Shown: in pieces, positions 1 through 7,584 of the stretch | Layout: each line of letters begins with the position of its first letter | Numbering within the stretch: position 1 is the stretch's first letter | Notes under the pieces: generated by a model | The model's database searches: none | Told to the model about the DNA's origin: nothing | What the model saw: only the letters and a program-made list of their open reading frames with translations | Source: an uncultured Chitinophagaceae bacterium | Lineage (GTDB): Bacteria; Bacteroidota; Bacteroidia; Chitinophagales; Chitinophagaceae | Direction: 5' to 3' | DNA: 40,997 nt | Assembly: GCA_903830285.1 (NCBI GenBank) | Contig: CAIKTE010000235.1 | Span: forward strand, 1 to 40,997 | Translations under genes and position numbers: made by a program

Positions 1-80
1 GTAAGGTACTCTCTGGCTATAACAATCTTTAACTCCGTTGGATAAATGGGAGGACGGCCCTCTTTCTTCGTTGAACTCAT
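1..80 (-). CDS. Transposase-like protein, N-terminal fragment (runs off left edge)
   Basis: Reading the minus strand from the ATG at 80-78 gives an open frame of 26 residues to the window edge, beginning MSSTKKEGRPP and continuing IYPTELKIVIAREYL. A basic start, a GRPP turn and a helix of the type seen at the head of helix-turn-helix domains resemble OrfA-type transposases of IS3-like elements. Only the first part of the gene is in the window, so neither family nor completeness can be judged. The inference rests on style of sequence only. Confidence 0.5.
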   Translation of the reverse strand, partial: MSSTKKEGRPPIYPTELKIVIAREYL

Positions 81-309
81 AAGTTTTACAATTTACTTAG
101 TTACTCCCCATTTATGTAAAGCTTATTTAGTGTAGGACAGTATCCAGGTAAGATTTTGGGTCTTTTTGGTTCCAAAACTTACCGTTCATCACAATAAAAA
201 AGCCATTTATCAAATCAGGTAAAATAACAGTATTCATACAAGTAGCTGATTTACAGTTAAGTACAATAAAATATACTTCTTCCGCTAGCCTATTACTAAA
301 ATAAACATT

Positions 310-330
310 GTACTATGTGTTGCATAGTAC
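310..330. promoter_or_regulatory. Palindromic operator, probably for the PadR repressor
   Basis: The arms GTACTATG and CATAGTAC are perfect inverted repeats of 8 bases around a 5-base spacer. PadR repressors usually bind palindromes with ATGT-like and ACAT-like half sites. The site lies just upstream of, and overlaps the likely -33 region of, the promoter that would drive the 63-aa gene, padR and pspC, so autoregulation by the PadR protein encoded at 737-1102 is the simplest reading. Confidence 0.65.
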
Positions 331-350
331 CAAATATTCTCTTATCTTTG
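320..350 (+). promoter_or_regulatory. Bacteroidota-type promoter of the PadR/PspC unit
   Basis: TATCTTTG at 343-350 matches the -7 consensus TAnnTTTG of Bacteroidota. A TTG lies 20 bases upstream at 320-322 as a possible -33 element, inside the palindromic operator. Transcription would begin near 355 and give a leader of about 75 bases before the ATG at 432. Confidence 0.6.
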
Positions 351-431
351 TGTTGTCAAAGTAGAAATAGAAAACAAAAAGCTGCTAGACAAAAACAAAC
401 AATCATTTTAAAAAACTAAAAAATAAAGATC

Positions 432-623
432 ATGAAAACTCAATCAAACAATTTCCTTACTCAGCTAGATGCAAGTGAAATGAGTTCTTTAATGCAGGAA
501 ACAAAAGAAAGAATCGCAGTAAACAATGAAACTGCCAATCACAAAAACATTTTAAGCCCGGCAGATTTCTGGAACATTCAGCGTATGACAAGACCAAGGA
601 TCCAAAGAAGATATATTCTTTAA
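432..623 (+). CDS. Small conserved-looking hypothetical protein
   Basis: A 63-residue protein with no signal peptide or membrane segment. The N-terminal half is polar and helical (ASEMSSLMQETKERIAV). The C-terminus SPADFWNIQRMTRPRIQRR, ending in a basic patch plus YIL, resembles a motif I associate with short Bacteroidota proteins of unknown function that carry a tryptophan (F/LWNIQR) before a basic tail. It is the first gene after the operator-controlled promoter and lies 113 bases before padR, so it is probably co-transcribed with padR and pspC. Function unknown; it could be a small regulator or envelope-stress peptide. Confidence 0.65.
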   Translation: MKTQSNNFLTQLDASEMSSLMQETKERIAVNNETANHKNILSPADFWNIQRMTRPRIQRRYIL

Positions 624-672
624 GAGAAGAGAAGCAAGCAACCAAAGCTGAAGCACAAAATTATTTATCACA

Positions 673-718
673 GGCCTGCCATCTTACACTCACCAATGGC
701 AGCATAAGACGGCAGGCC
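673..718. repeat. GC-rich inverted repeat upstream of padR
   Basis: GGCCTGCC (673-680) and GGCAGGCC (711-718) are perfect complements separated by 30 bases, unusually GC-rich for this window. There is no T-run after it, so it is not a standard terminator. It lies between the 63-aa gene and padR and could tune read-through or protect an mRNA end. Confidence 0.5.
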
Positions 719-736
719 GGATTTAAAAATCACAAT

Positions 737-1102
737 ATGGACATCCAGAACACACAAAGCCAGATGCGAAAAGGAGTATTGGAATTTTGTATTTTATCCA
801 TTATCCGTCAGGGCGAAGTTTATCCAAGTGATATTGTTGAGCAAATGAAGACAGCCAACCTGCATATTTTGGAAGGTACTCTGTATCCTTTGCTGACAAG
901 ATTAAAGAATGCGGGACTGCTCACCTACAGGTGGGTGGAAAGCAATAGTGGCCCTCCCCGCAAGTATTTTGTGATGACTGATAAAGGCTTAGACTTTTAC
1001 GGGGAACTCGAAAGAACCTGGAAAGAATTAGCCGATGCGGTACATGCATTAACGCAACCACTGCAACAAGCAGCATCTCAAGAAAATCAAAACCAACTTT
1101 AA
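737..1102 (+). CDS. PadR family transcriptional regulator
   Basis: 121 residues with the PadR winged-helix layout: RKGVLEFCILSIIRQGEVYPSDI near the start, the wing and recognition helix around HILEGTLYPLLTRLKNAGLL, then the signature SGPPRKYFVMTDKG. The C-terminal helix is short, as in PadR subfamily 2, where it supplies the dimer interface. It is followed after 19 bases by the PspC protein gene, a pairing common in Bacteroidota. The palindrome at 310-330 is the likely binding site, so the protein probably represses its own operon until an envelope signal is sensed. Confidence 0.92.
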   Translation: MDIQNTQSQMRKGVLEFCILSIIRQGEVYPSDIVEQMKTANLHILEGTLYPLLTRLKNAGLLTYRWVESNSGPPRKYFVMTDKGLDFYGELERTWKELADAVHALTQPLQQAASQENQNQL

Positions 1103-1121
1103 CCAAAAAATCGAACTGACA

Positions 1122-3356
1122 ATGAAAAAAGTAATCAATATAAACTTTCAGGGCAGGGTAGTTCCCATCGAGGAATCCGCCTACGACATACTCAGAAAGT
1201 ATGTGGATAGTTTAACTAAATTCTTTGCCAATGAAGAAGGAAGCGAAGAGATCATCAATGATATTGAAGGTCGTATAGCCGAATTATTTGGTGAAGCCTT
1301 AAAGAAAGGAAGTACCTGCGTTACCGATGATGATGTAAACAGGATCATCGATAGTATGGGAAGACCCGAAGACTTTGAGGGTGAAGAAAACAATGTAAAA
1401 GCACAGTTGGGTGCTGAAAAAGAAGAACAAAGATCTTCTTCTCAGCAACAATCTTCTTCTGCTAGCAATACAGGGGAACCACGCCGTTATTACCGTGATG
1501 AAAATCATAAAGTATTGGGTGGTGTTTGTTCCGGTATCGCCAATTATTTCGGAATTGATCCGGTAATAGTAAGAGTCATATTCTTAGTAACCACATTTGG
1601 TGCAGGATTTGGGTTTCTTGCATACATGATCCTTTGGATCGCTGCTCCCAGCAGCGCATCCAAAGTGATCGGCTCACAACGTAAACGTCTATTTCGTGAT
1701 CCGGAAGAAAAGATCGTTGCCGGTGTGTGCAGTGGTTTAGCACAATACTTTAATATCAGTGTATGGATCCCAAGATTATTATTCTTAATTCCATTCATCA
1801 GCTTCGTATTTCGTTCTACACATTGGGATTGGTGGGGCTTTCCACACTTCCTAAGCTTATCATTTAGTCCGGGTGCATTATTTATCTATATCATATTCTG
1901 GTTAGTGATCCCTGAAGCAAAAAGTACGGCCGATAAATTAGAAATGAAAGGCGAAAAAGTGGATCTGAATAATATCAAGAATACCATTCAGGGCGATATG
2001 GAAGGATTCAAAGAACGTGCAGAAAAGTTTGGTGCCGAAGTAAAAGAAAAAGCACAGGAATGGGGAAAGGAGTTCACACAAACGGTAGGTGAAAAAAGTA
2101 AACAATTCAGCAGTGAAGCAACCACTGTTGCAAGAGAAGCTTCCACTGTTGCAAGAAATAACAGCAGAGGTTTGGGAGATATCATCGTATTGATGTTTAA
2201 AATATTTGCATACTTTATTTTAGGTGTGGTATTATTTGCAGTAGTGGTTTCTTTATTTGCACTGGGCGTTGTATTTACCAGTTTACTGCCTGCTAAAGAA
2301 TTTCTGATCGCAGATGGTTGGCAGAATATATTTGCCTGGGGTACATTATTCTTCTTTGTTTGGGTACCGGTAATTGGTATCGTAACATTCATCATTCGCC
2401 GTATCGCAAAACTGAGAGGCAACAGCAATTTGATCCGTTATTCATTCTTAGCCTTATGGCTGGTAGGACTATTCTGCTTCATTGGTTTGATCGCATCCTT
2501 AAGAAGCGATTTCCGTTACAGCAATCATGTTGTTGAACAAACAGTAGCCATTGCTAATCCAAAAGTAAACAGCCTTGAACTGACCGTTCCTCCATCCAAT
2601 AAATATTTCAGCAACAGAAGATGGTTTAAGATGGAACCATTTGCAACATTTGATGAAGACACTGTTTTTGTTCAGAATATCAGAGTAAGAATTGTAAAAT
2701 CAACATCAGATAGTTTTCAGGTGATCATGGTAAAACTGGCAAATGGCAGTTCTAAAAATGATGCCGATGCCATTGCATCAAAGATCGTCTACAATATTAA
2801 TCAGAAAGACAGTGTGCTGATGCTGGATAAGGGAATTGCTTTAACACAAACTGAAAAATTCCGTAATCAACAGGTGATATTGACCATTGCAGTTCCGGTT
2901 GGTAAAAAAATAAAAGTGAATGAGAAAATTGGCTGGAACAATTATACACATATGTCTGTTGGCTGGGATGATGAAGACTGGGGCTGGAATTATTACAGCG
3001 ATCAGAATGAAGAAAAATGGAGAAGCAATGTTGAATATATACAAACAGAAAAAGGACTGGAAAGAATAGACAAGCAAAGAGATGATGAAGACAATGATAA
3101 TAGCAATAAAACATTGGATGAATTCAAGAAAAGCAAAGAACAGATCCTGAGAGAAAAAGAACAAAAGCTGAAAGAGTTGAAAGAAATTGATAAGCAATTG
3201 GATACTCCGGCCGACAGTTCAAAGTATCATTATCAACCCGATGCTCCGAAGAAATCAGACAATAAGAAAGCAGTACAATCTGCAAATATAAAATTGCGAA
3301 ATACAGAGTTCCCCGTTATTACCCGTGATCTATTAATGATGCGGTACTCTATCTAA
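1122..3356 (+). CDS. PspC domain-containing membrane protein (two PspC domains)
   Basis: 744 residues. Residues 1-90 form a soluble N-terminal domain (MKKVININFQGRVVPIEE...) typical of Bacteroidota PspC proteins. Two PspC domains follow: one at about 122-178 (RRYYRDENHKVLGGVCSGIA, then a hydrophobic segment) and a second at about 187-265 (KRLFRDPEEKIVAGVCSGLA, then a longer hydrophobic segment). A charged coiled-coil stretch (about 270-340), three membrane segments between about 355 and 465, and a large C-terminal domain with a lysine/glutamate-rich coiled coil complete it. PspC proteins act in cytoplasmic-membrane stress responses. It probably senses envelope state and links to the PadR repressor encoded just upstream; that link is inference. 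Confidence 0.9.
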   Translation: MKKVININFQGRVVPIEESAYDILRKYVDSLTKFFANEEGSEEIINDIEGRIAELFGEALKKGSTCVTDDDVNRIIDSMGRPEDFEGEENNVKAQLGAEKEEQRSSSQQQSSSASNTGEPRRYYRDENHKVLGGVCSGIANYFGIDPVIVRVIFLVTTFGAGFGFLAYMILWIAAPSSASKVIGSQRKRLFRDPEEKIVAGVCSGLAQYFNISVWIPRLLFLIPFISFVFRSTHWDWWGFPHFLSLSFSPGALFIYIIFWLVIPEAKSTADKLEMKGEKVDLNNIKNTIQGDMEGFKERAEKFGAEVKEKAQEWGKEFTQTVGEKSKQFSSEATTVAREASTVARNNSRGLGDIIVLMFKIFAYFILGVVLFAVVVSLFALGVVFTSLLPAKEFLIADGWQNIFAWGTLFFFVWVPVIGIVTFIIRRIAKLRGNSNLIRYSFLALWLVGLFCFIGLIASLRSDFRYSNHVVEQTVAIANPKVNSLELTVPPSNKYFSNRRWFKMEPFATFDEDTVFVQNIRVRIVKSTSDSFQVIMVKLANGSSKNDADAIASKIVYNINQKDSVLMLDKGIALTQTEKFRNQQVILTIAVPVGKKIKVNEKIGWNNYTHMSVGWDDEDWGWNYYSDQNEEKWRSNVEYIQTEKGLERIDKQRDDEDNDNSNKTLDEFKKSKEQILREKEQKLKELKEIDKQLDTPADSSKYHYQPDAPKKSDNKKAVQSANIKLRNTEFPVITRDLLMMRYSI

Positions 3357-3378
3357 ACTCGGTTGAAGTTGGGAGTAA

Positions 3379-3420
3379 AAGTACCTCTTGCTGTTCTCGG
3401 AAGGAGGTACTTCCCTTTTT
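3379..3420 (+). terminator. Rho-independent terminator after pspC
   Basis: AAGTACCTC (3379-3387) pairs perfectly with GAGGTACTT (3404-3412), followed by CCCTTTTT. It begins 22 bases after the PspC stop codon and closes the PadR/PspC unit. Confidence 0.85.
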
Positions 3421-3439
3421 AAAATCAAAACTAATCTGC

Positions 3440-3820
3440 ATGAAAAGTTCAACGAACAATAAACTGATCTTAGCTTTTTCTTTAATCATTGTGATCGCAC
3501 TTTCTTCTTGTCATTACAGACACAATACGAATATTTCTATCCATGAGCAAAGAGATTCTTACGAATTCTATGCCTCGTACAGTAAAAATAAGACCGTAAA
3601 AGTGCAACGTTATTTAGACGAAAGGTTACGATCAAGCGAAAGCTATAGTTCTGAAGTCGGAAATTATGATCTTACCGAAGTGTTGAATGATGACACGAAA
3701 TTTTATATTCGATCAGCACCCGGCAGATTAAAGATAAAACTCGATAAAAGAGAAAATACAGAAGAGTCTTATAAAAGAGTGAAACATATTTGTGAAGGAT
3801 TGAAAGATGTTTTAAAATAA
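3440..3820 (+). CDS. Putative lipoprotein of unknown function
   Basis: 126 residues. The N-terminus has a hydrophobic segment ending in the lipobox LSSC (cysteine about residue 24), so the protein is probably a lipoprotein. The mature part is basic and polar, with the segment DTKFYIRSAPGRLKIKLDK, which has a beta-strand pattern. It lies behind the pspC terminator and 9 bases before the next secreted protein gene, so those two may be co-transcribed. I do not recognise the family. Confidence 0.75.
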   Translation: MKSSTNNKLILAFSLIIVIALSSCHYRHNTNISIHEQRDSYEFYASYSKNKTVKVQRYLDERLRSSESYSSEVGNYDLTEVLNDDTKFYIRSAPGRLKIKLDKRENTEESYKRVKHICEGLKDVLK

Positions 3821-3829
3821 AGATCATCT

Positions 3830-4312
3830 ATGAAAATCAATTTCTCGTTTAAGCAAATGATCATCCTGTCTTTTCTGTTTCTTTCTGCAATTGGACTGCA
3901 TGCACAGGAAAAGAAAGTGGCACCCACATCACAAAGTTTGTATGATGAGATCGCGAAAATGGACAGCATCCTGTTTACGGAATTCAATGCTAAACACTTT
4001 GAAGCTTTTAAAAAATATTTTACTAATGACCTTGAATGGTTTCAGGATAATGACGGGTTAATTTCCTATGATAAAGTATTCGAGAATTTTGAAAAAATGT
4101 TCAAGAATGAAAATAGACTGACAAGAGAATTGCAGAAAGGCAGTTTGGAAGTGCATCCTTTAAAAAATTACGGTGCTATTGAAATTGGAACACATCGGTT
4201 CAGGCATATGGAAAATGGGAAAGAGGAGATCGGCAATTTTAAATTCTTAATGATCTGGCAAAAGAATGATGGAGAATGGAAAATTTCGAGAGTAGTGAGT
4301 TATGATCATTGA
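3830..4312 (+). CDS. Secreted SnoaL/NTF2-like protein (DUF4440 type)
   Basis: 160 residues with a signal peptide ending near LHAQ (about residue 25). The mature part has the cone-shaped SnoaL/NTF2 pattern: an N-terminal helix (MDSILFTEFNAKHFEAFKKY), then FTNDLEWFQDNDGLISYDKV, and closing strands (FKFLMIWQKNDGEWKISRVV). DUF4440 proteins share this fold and mostly lack an assigned reaction. The Asp/Trp/Phe cluster in DLEWFQD would face the pocket. Co-transcription with the lipoprotein gene 9 bases upstream is likely, and the terminator at 4375-4411 ends the unit. Confidence 0.85.
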   Translation: MKINFSFKQMIILSFLFLSAIGLHAQEKKVAPTSQSLYDEIAKMDSILFTEFNAKHFEAFKKYFTNDLEWFQDNDGLISYDKVFENFEKMFKNENRLTRELQKGSLEVHPLKNYGAIEIGTHRFRHMENGKEEIGNFKFLMIWQKNDGEWKISRVVSYDH

Positions 4313-4374
4313 TCTGTTCAGGCGAATAAAATAATATTTAATTTTTCTCTGGTTCAAGCGGTTGTTAGGTTTAG

Positions 4375-4411
4375 AAGCAGTAAGTATAATAACTTACTGC
4401 TTTTATTTTTT
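4375..4411 (+). terminator. Rho-independent terminator before gcvT
   Basis: AAGCAGTAAGT (4375-4385) and ACTTACTGCTT (4392-4402) make a perfect 11-bp stem with a 6-base loop, followed by TTATTTTTT. It ends the 3440-4312 transcript. Its position shows that the longest gcvT reading frame (from 4362) cannot be the real gene start. Confidence 0.9.
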
Positions 4412-4429
4412 CGGGCATAGTGTAATGCC

Positions 4430-4437
4430 TATTTTTG
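4430..4437 (+). promoter_or_regulatory. -7 promoter element of gcvT
   Basis: TATTTTTG matches TAnnTTTG and lies 26 bases before the ATG at 4464 and just after the terminator. A clear -33 TTTG was not found, so this is a partial match. Confidence 0.5.
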
Positions 4438-4463
4438 TCACAGCAATAAAACAAACACCGAAA

Positions 4464-5549
4464 ATGAAAAATACAGCATTCACAGAAAAGCATATTGCAC
4501 TGGGCGCAAAAATGGCGGAATTCGCGGGATACAATATGCCCATCAGTTATAGCGGCATTAATGATGAACATGCAACCGTGCGTAACAATGCCGGAATTTT
4601 TGATGTAAGTCATATGGGCGAATTTATTCTGAAAGGTGAAAATGCTTTGGATCTGATCCAGCGTGTTACTACGAATGATGCTTCCAAATTAACGGCGGGT
4701 AAAGCACAATACAGTTGTTTACCAAATGAAACCGGTGGTATTGTTGACGATTTGCTCGTGTATTGTGTGGAAGAGAATAAAGTGTACATGCTGGTGGTGA
4801 ACGCAAGCAATATTGAAAAGGACTGGAACTGGATCTCCAAATTCAACAGCAAGAATGTGGAGATGCACAATATTAGCGAAAAGACCTGTTTATTGGCTAT
4901 CCAGGGCCCCAATGCCACAAAGATCTTACAGCCTTTGACCGATATTGATATTTTAAACATGAAGTATTACACTTTTGCAAAAGGAAAATTTGCAGGAGTA
5001 GAAAATGTATTGATCAGTGCAACAGGTTATACAGGTGCAGGTGGCGTGGAAATTTATTTTGAGGATAAAAATGGTGATGCAGAAAAAATATGGAATGCCA
5101 TTTTTGAGATCGGCGGGCCACAGGGATTAAAACCGATTGGTCTGGGGGCAAGAGATACACTTCGTTTGGAAATGGGATTCTGTTTATATGGCAATGATAT
5201 TGATGATACAACATCGCCACTGGAAAGCGGATTGGGATGGATCACCAAATTCACCAAAGACTTTACGAATAAAGCGTTTTTTGAAAAGCAAAAAGCAGAA
5301 GGTGTAAAAAGGAAATTGGTAGGATTTGAAATGATCGATCGCGGAATTCCACGCCATGATTACAGCATTAAAGATGCGGCAGGAAATGTGATCGGTAAAG
5401 TAACCAGCGGTACGCAAGCACCATCACTGGGAAAAGCTGTTGGACTGGGCTATGTGGCCGTTGAGCATGCAGCCATGGACAGCGATATTTTTATTGATAT
5501 ACGCAACACATTGGTAAAAGCGAAAGTGGTTAAATTCCCGTTTGTATAG
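4464..5549 (+). CDS. gcvT: Glycine cleavage system T protein (aminomethyltransferase)
   Basis: 361 residues from the ATG at 4464. The enzyme takes the aminomethyl group from lipoylated H protein and passes the methylene to tetrahydrofolate, releasing ammonia. Family features seen: [19 protein letters not shown] at the start, [11 protein letters not shown], then [35 protein letters not shown] in the folate-binding region, and [20 protein letters not shown]. Length and ends match the family. The frame is open back to 4362, but that stretch contains a terminator hairpin and the -7 element at 4430-4437, so the start [10 protein letters not shown] at 4464 is preferred. The other glycine cleavage genes are not in the window. 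Confidence 0.96.
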   Translation: MKNTAFTEKHIALGAKMAEFAGYNMPISYSGINDEHATVRNNAGIFDVSHMGEFILKGENALDLIQRVTTNDASKLTAGKAQYSCLPNETGGIVDDLLVYCVEENKVYMLVVNASNIEKDWNWISKFNSKNVEMHNISEKTCLLAIQGPNATKILQPLTDIDILNMKYYTFAKGKFAGVENVLISATGYTGAGGVEIYFEDKNGDAEKIWNAIFEIGGPQGLKPIGLGARDTLRLEMGFCLYGNDIDDTTSPLESGLGWITKFTKDFTNKAFFEKQKAEGVKRKLVGFEMIDRGIPRHDYSIKDAAGNVIGKVTSGTQAPSLGKAVGLGYVAVEHAAMDSDIFIDIRNTLVKAKVVKFPFV

Positions 5550-5574
5550 GATATTTTAAATAATATTACCTTTA
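5541..5574 (+). promoter_or_regulatory. Promoter of the DUF4160/DUF2442 pair
   Basis: TTTG (5541-5544), a 22-base spacer, then TACCTTTA (5567-5574), one mismatch from TAnnTTTG. The -33 box lies in the last codons of gcvT. The ATG at 5588 follows 13 bases later. Confidence 0.5.
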
Positions 5575-5587
5575 GTGAAAGTAAAGT

Positions 5588-5821
5588 ATGCCTGAATTGT
5601 TAAGGATATTTGGTCTAAGGTTTTTCTTTTATAGTAATGATCATAATCCACCGCATGTTCATGTTAGAAGTACAGATGGTGAAGCTAGATTTATTATTGA
5701 AACGGTTGAATGCATTGAAAACAATGGGTTGAAAAACAAGGACATCTTTCTTGCTGAATCTATAATTGAAGAAAACAAACAAATATTTTTAGCTCGGTGG
5801 GTTGAATTTTTTAATAAATAA
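5588..5821 (+). CDS. DUF4160 family protein
   Basis: 77 residues matching DUF4160 over its length: MPELLRIFGLRFFFYSNDHN, then the histidine pair PPHVHVRS, and C-terminal EENKQIFLARWVEFFN. The conserved histidines in HNPPHVHV could bind metal or nucleic acid, but no activity is established for the family. DUF4160 genes are often followed by DUF2442 genes, as here (4-base gap), and the pair has the size and layout of a toxin-antitoxin module. That functional reading is inference. Confidence 0.88.
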   Translation: MPELLRIFGLRFFFYSNDHNPPHVHVRSTDGEARFIIETVECIENNGLKNKDIFLAESIIEENKQIFLARWVEFFNK

Positions 5822-5825
5822 GCTG

Positions 5826-6089
5826 ATGAATTTTTTTGATTATAAAGCTACAAAAGCATGGATCGCAGATAATGAAATTCATGTACAACTTTCTGATGGC
5901 AGAGTTGCTCAGCTTGCTATTGCCCAATTTCCATTATTGGCTAAAGCATCCCCTGAACAATTGAACAATTTTGAAATCATAAAGGGTTACGCCTTGCATT
6001 GGCCTGAAATTGGAGAAGATCTAAGTGTTGCAGGCTTTTTTGAAAAACATACAGAGCAAAACATTGTATCCTCAATAGTTACATCTTAA
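5826..6089 (+). CDS. DUF2442 family protein
   Basis: 87 residues from the ATG at 5826, four bases after the DUF4160 stop. A TTG-initiated longer form (5802) would overlap the upstream gene and is less likely. DUF2442 features: [28 protein letters not shown] followed by [22 protein letters not shown]2442 proteins are small, DNA-binding-like and usually sit next to a DUF4160 gene. The two are surely one transcript. Confidence 0.88.
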   Translation: MNFFDYKATKAWIADNEIHVQLSDGRVAQLAIAQFPLLAKASPEQLNNFEIIKGYALHWPEIGEDLSVAGFFEKHTEQNIVSSIVTS

Positions 6090-6108
6090 TTTTTTGTCAC
6101 TGTTCAAG

Positions 6109-6495
6109 ATGAATAAAAAGATTTTAGCTTTTCTTTCCTTTAGTTTATTATTATTTGCCTGTCATCGTAAATCAATACCCGGTGGCGAAGGAAATATAGT
6201 GACCGAAACAGGTAATGCTTCTTTTTATTCTGATAAGTTTGATGGAAAACTAACTTCCAACGGAGAAACATTCAAGCAAAACAAATTAACGGCAGCGCAT
6301 AAGAAAATTGCATTTGGTACGAATGTAAAAGTGACCAACTTATCCAATGATAAATCTGTGATCGTTCGCATTAATGATCGCGGTCCATTTGTAAGCGGTA
6401 GGATGATTGATCTGAGTAAAGCAGCTGCCAAACAAATTGATATGATCGATGCCGGAGTTGCGAAAGTGAAGATAGAATATAGAAGAAAGCCGTGA
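6109..6495 (+). CDS. RlpA-like lipoprotein (double-psi beta-barrel)
   Basis: 128 residues from the ATG at 6109; a TTG five codons upstream also keeps the frame. Lipobox LLFAC puts the cysteine near residue 18. The mature domain is RlpA-like: [21 protein letters not shown], then [10 protein letters not shown] and [19 protein letters not shown], the signature of the double-psi beta-barrel with its conserved Asp. RlpA proteins act on peptidoglycan lacking stem peptides at division sites, but many short homologues lack a SPOR domain, as this one does, and their activity is not assured. Confidence 0.9.
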   Translation: MNKKILAFLSFSLLLFACHRKSIPGGEGNIVTETGNASFYSDKFDGKLTSNGETFKQNKLTAAHKKIAFGTNVKVTNLSNDKSVIVRINDRGPFVSGRMIDLSKAAAKQIDMIDAGVAKVKIEYRRKP

Positions 6496-6556
6496 GTTAT
6501 GAGCTATGAGTCGCGAGCGTTTTGCTCATAGCTCAAAGCTCGCGACTCATAGCTAA
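6494..6556. repeat. Inverted heptad-repeat tract between rlpA-like gene and comB
   Basis: Bases run in 7-base words (GAGTTAT, GAGCTAT, GAGTCGC), then the reversed words follow (AGCTCAA, AGCTCGC, GACTCAT). A perfect 17-bp inverted repeat joins 6502-6518 to 6538-6554 with a 19-base loop. It has the same form as the tracts in the arginine operon but no gene between its arms. Confidence 0.85.
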
Positions 6557-6612
6557 GCTGTAAATCCCAAATCAGCATCCTTATTCTCATGCTCGCAACG
6601 AAAAATCTAATT

Positions 6613-6620
6613 TATATTTG
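6613..6620 (+). promoter_or_regulatory. -7 promoter element immediately upstream of comB
   Basis: TATATTTG fits TAnnTTTG and ends 7 bases before the ATG at 6628, which would leave almost no untranslated leader. No good -33 TTTG was found at the usual distance, so confidence is moderate. Confidence 0.45.
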
Positions 6621-6627
6621 CGGCCTT

Positions 6628-7350
6628 ATGAATAACAAACCCGTTCTGCATACGATCCTCTCTCCGCGTTTATTGGATATCTATGATGTAAGCAATAGTA
6701 TAGTTGTGATCATTGATGTGTTCAGGGCAACTTCTACTATCTCAACTGCTTTGTTTAACGGTGCTGCGAAAGTGATACCTGTAGATAATGTTGCAAAATG
6801 TATCGAACTCGGGAATGCAACACTCAACAGCATTACTGCCGGTGAACGTGACGGTAAAATAATTGAAGGATTGGCGCATGGTAATTCTCCTGCAGAATAT
6901 CCACGCAGTTTTGTGGAAGGGAAAACTTTGGTATTGACCACTACCAATGGCACTAAACTATTGCATATGGCTTTGAAGAAAGGGGCAGATGAAGTGATCA
7001 CCGGCAGCTTTACTAATCTGTCGGCTGTTTGCGATCATTTGGCTGCCCAACAAAAAAATGTGATACTGGGATGTTCTGCCTGGAAAGATAAATTCAATTT
7101 AGAAGATACTTTGTTTGCAGGTGCAGTGATCAGCCGTATCAAAGAACAATTCACTGTTCATTGCGATTCTTCTCTGATGGCAGAAGATATGTATCATTTG
7201 CATAAAAATGATATGAAAGATTTTATTCGACACACCACACATTGGCACCGCCTGGCTGCATTTGGTTTGGAAAAAGACCTGGAATATTGTGTGAGCGAAG
7301 ATGTGGCCAATATCTTACCTGTTTATAAGAATGGGGCATTGACTGTTTAG
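6628..7350 (+). CDS. comB: 2-phosphosulfolactate phosphatase (ComB-like)
   Basis: 240 residues from the ATG at 6628. ComB removes phosphate from 2-phosphosulfolactate, a step known from coenzyme M synthesis; bacterial homologues are widespread without that pathway and may act on another phospho-acid. Family motifs: SIVVIIDVFRATSTISTALF, TAGERDGKIIEGLAHGNSP, TLVLTTTNGTKLL, ILGCSAWKDKFNLEDTLFAG, and HWHRLAAFGLEKDLEYC near the end. The longer frame from 6589 is rejected because it includes the -7 element. It appears to be a single-gene unit. Confidence 0.92.
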   Translation: MNNKPVLHTILSPRLLDIYDVSNSIVVIIDVFRATSTISTALFNGAAKVIPVDNVAKCIELGNATLNSITAGERDGKIIEGLAHGNSPAEYPRSFVEGKTLVLTTTNGTKLLHMALKKGADEVITGSFTNLSAVCDHLAAQQKNVILGCSAWKDKFNLEDTLFAGAVISRIKEQFTVHCDSSLMAEDMYHLHKNDMKDFIRHTTHWHRLAAFGLEKDLEYCVSEDVANILPVYKNGALTV

Positions 7351-7478
7351 AAAGAAACAAACCTGTGAATATCGGAATAAAAATGCATGCAGGATGCCTT
7401 TTCTTCGCTTCTTTTTTCTTAACAAACATTTCATTCACATAAGCTTCATTTCAAGTAAAAGTATCAACCTCATTCCTT

Positions 7479-7486
7479 TACTTTTG
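7479..7486 (+). promoter_or_regulatory. -7 promoter element of the SNF2 helicase gene
   Basis: TACTTTTG is a full match to TAnnTTTG, 98 bases upstream of the ATG at 7585. No clear -33 box. The palindrome at 7523-7540 lies in the resulting leader. Confidence 0.5.
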
Positions 7487-7522
7487 CAAATTGCCCTTTT
7501 AAGAATGGAAGACAAGTGTGGG

Positions 7523-7540
7523 ATGACTGTTTACAGTCAT
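7523..7540. promoter_or_regulatory. Perfect palindrome in the leader of the SNF2 gene
   Basis: ATGACTGT and ACAGTCAT flank a 2-base centre. It may be an operator just downstream of the -7 element at 7479-7486. No candidate regulator is encoded nearby. Confidence 0.4.
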
Positions 7541-7584
7541 TTTGCAAAGCTGTTGTCCTTAAAAAATAAACCGTCATCTGAACT

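Larger units (their letters stand above)
81..431. other. Non-coding region between transposase-like gene and PadR/PspC unit
   Basis: No convincing gene is seen. The stretch contains an imperfect hairpin (GGTAAGATTTTGG at 147-159 against CCAAAACTTACC at 172-183, one bulged base), which may be an end or terminator of the leftward transposase-like element. It also holds the operator and promoter at 310-350 described separately. The rest is AT-rich with no recognisable signal. Confidence 0.5.

Noticed and set aside
4362-4463. N-terminal extension of gcvT by 34 codons
   Set aside because: It contains a strong terminator hairpin (4375-4411) and the -7 promoter element (4430-4437), and the encoded residues are not like GcvT.
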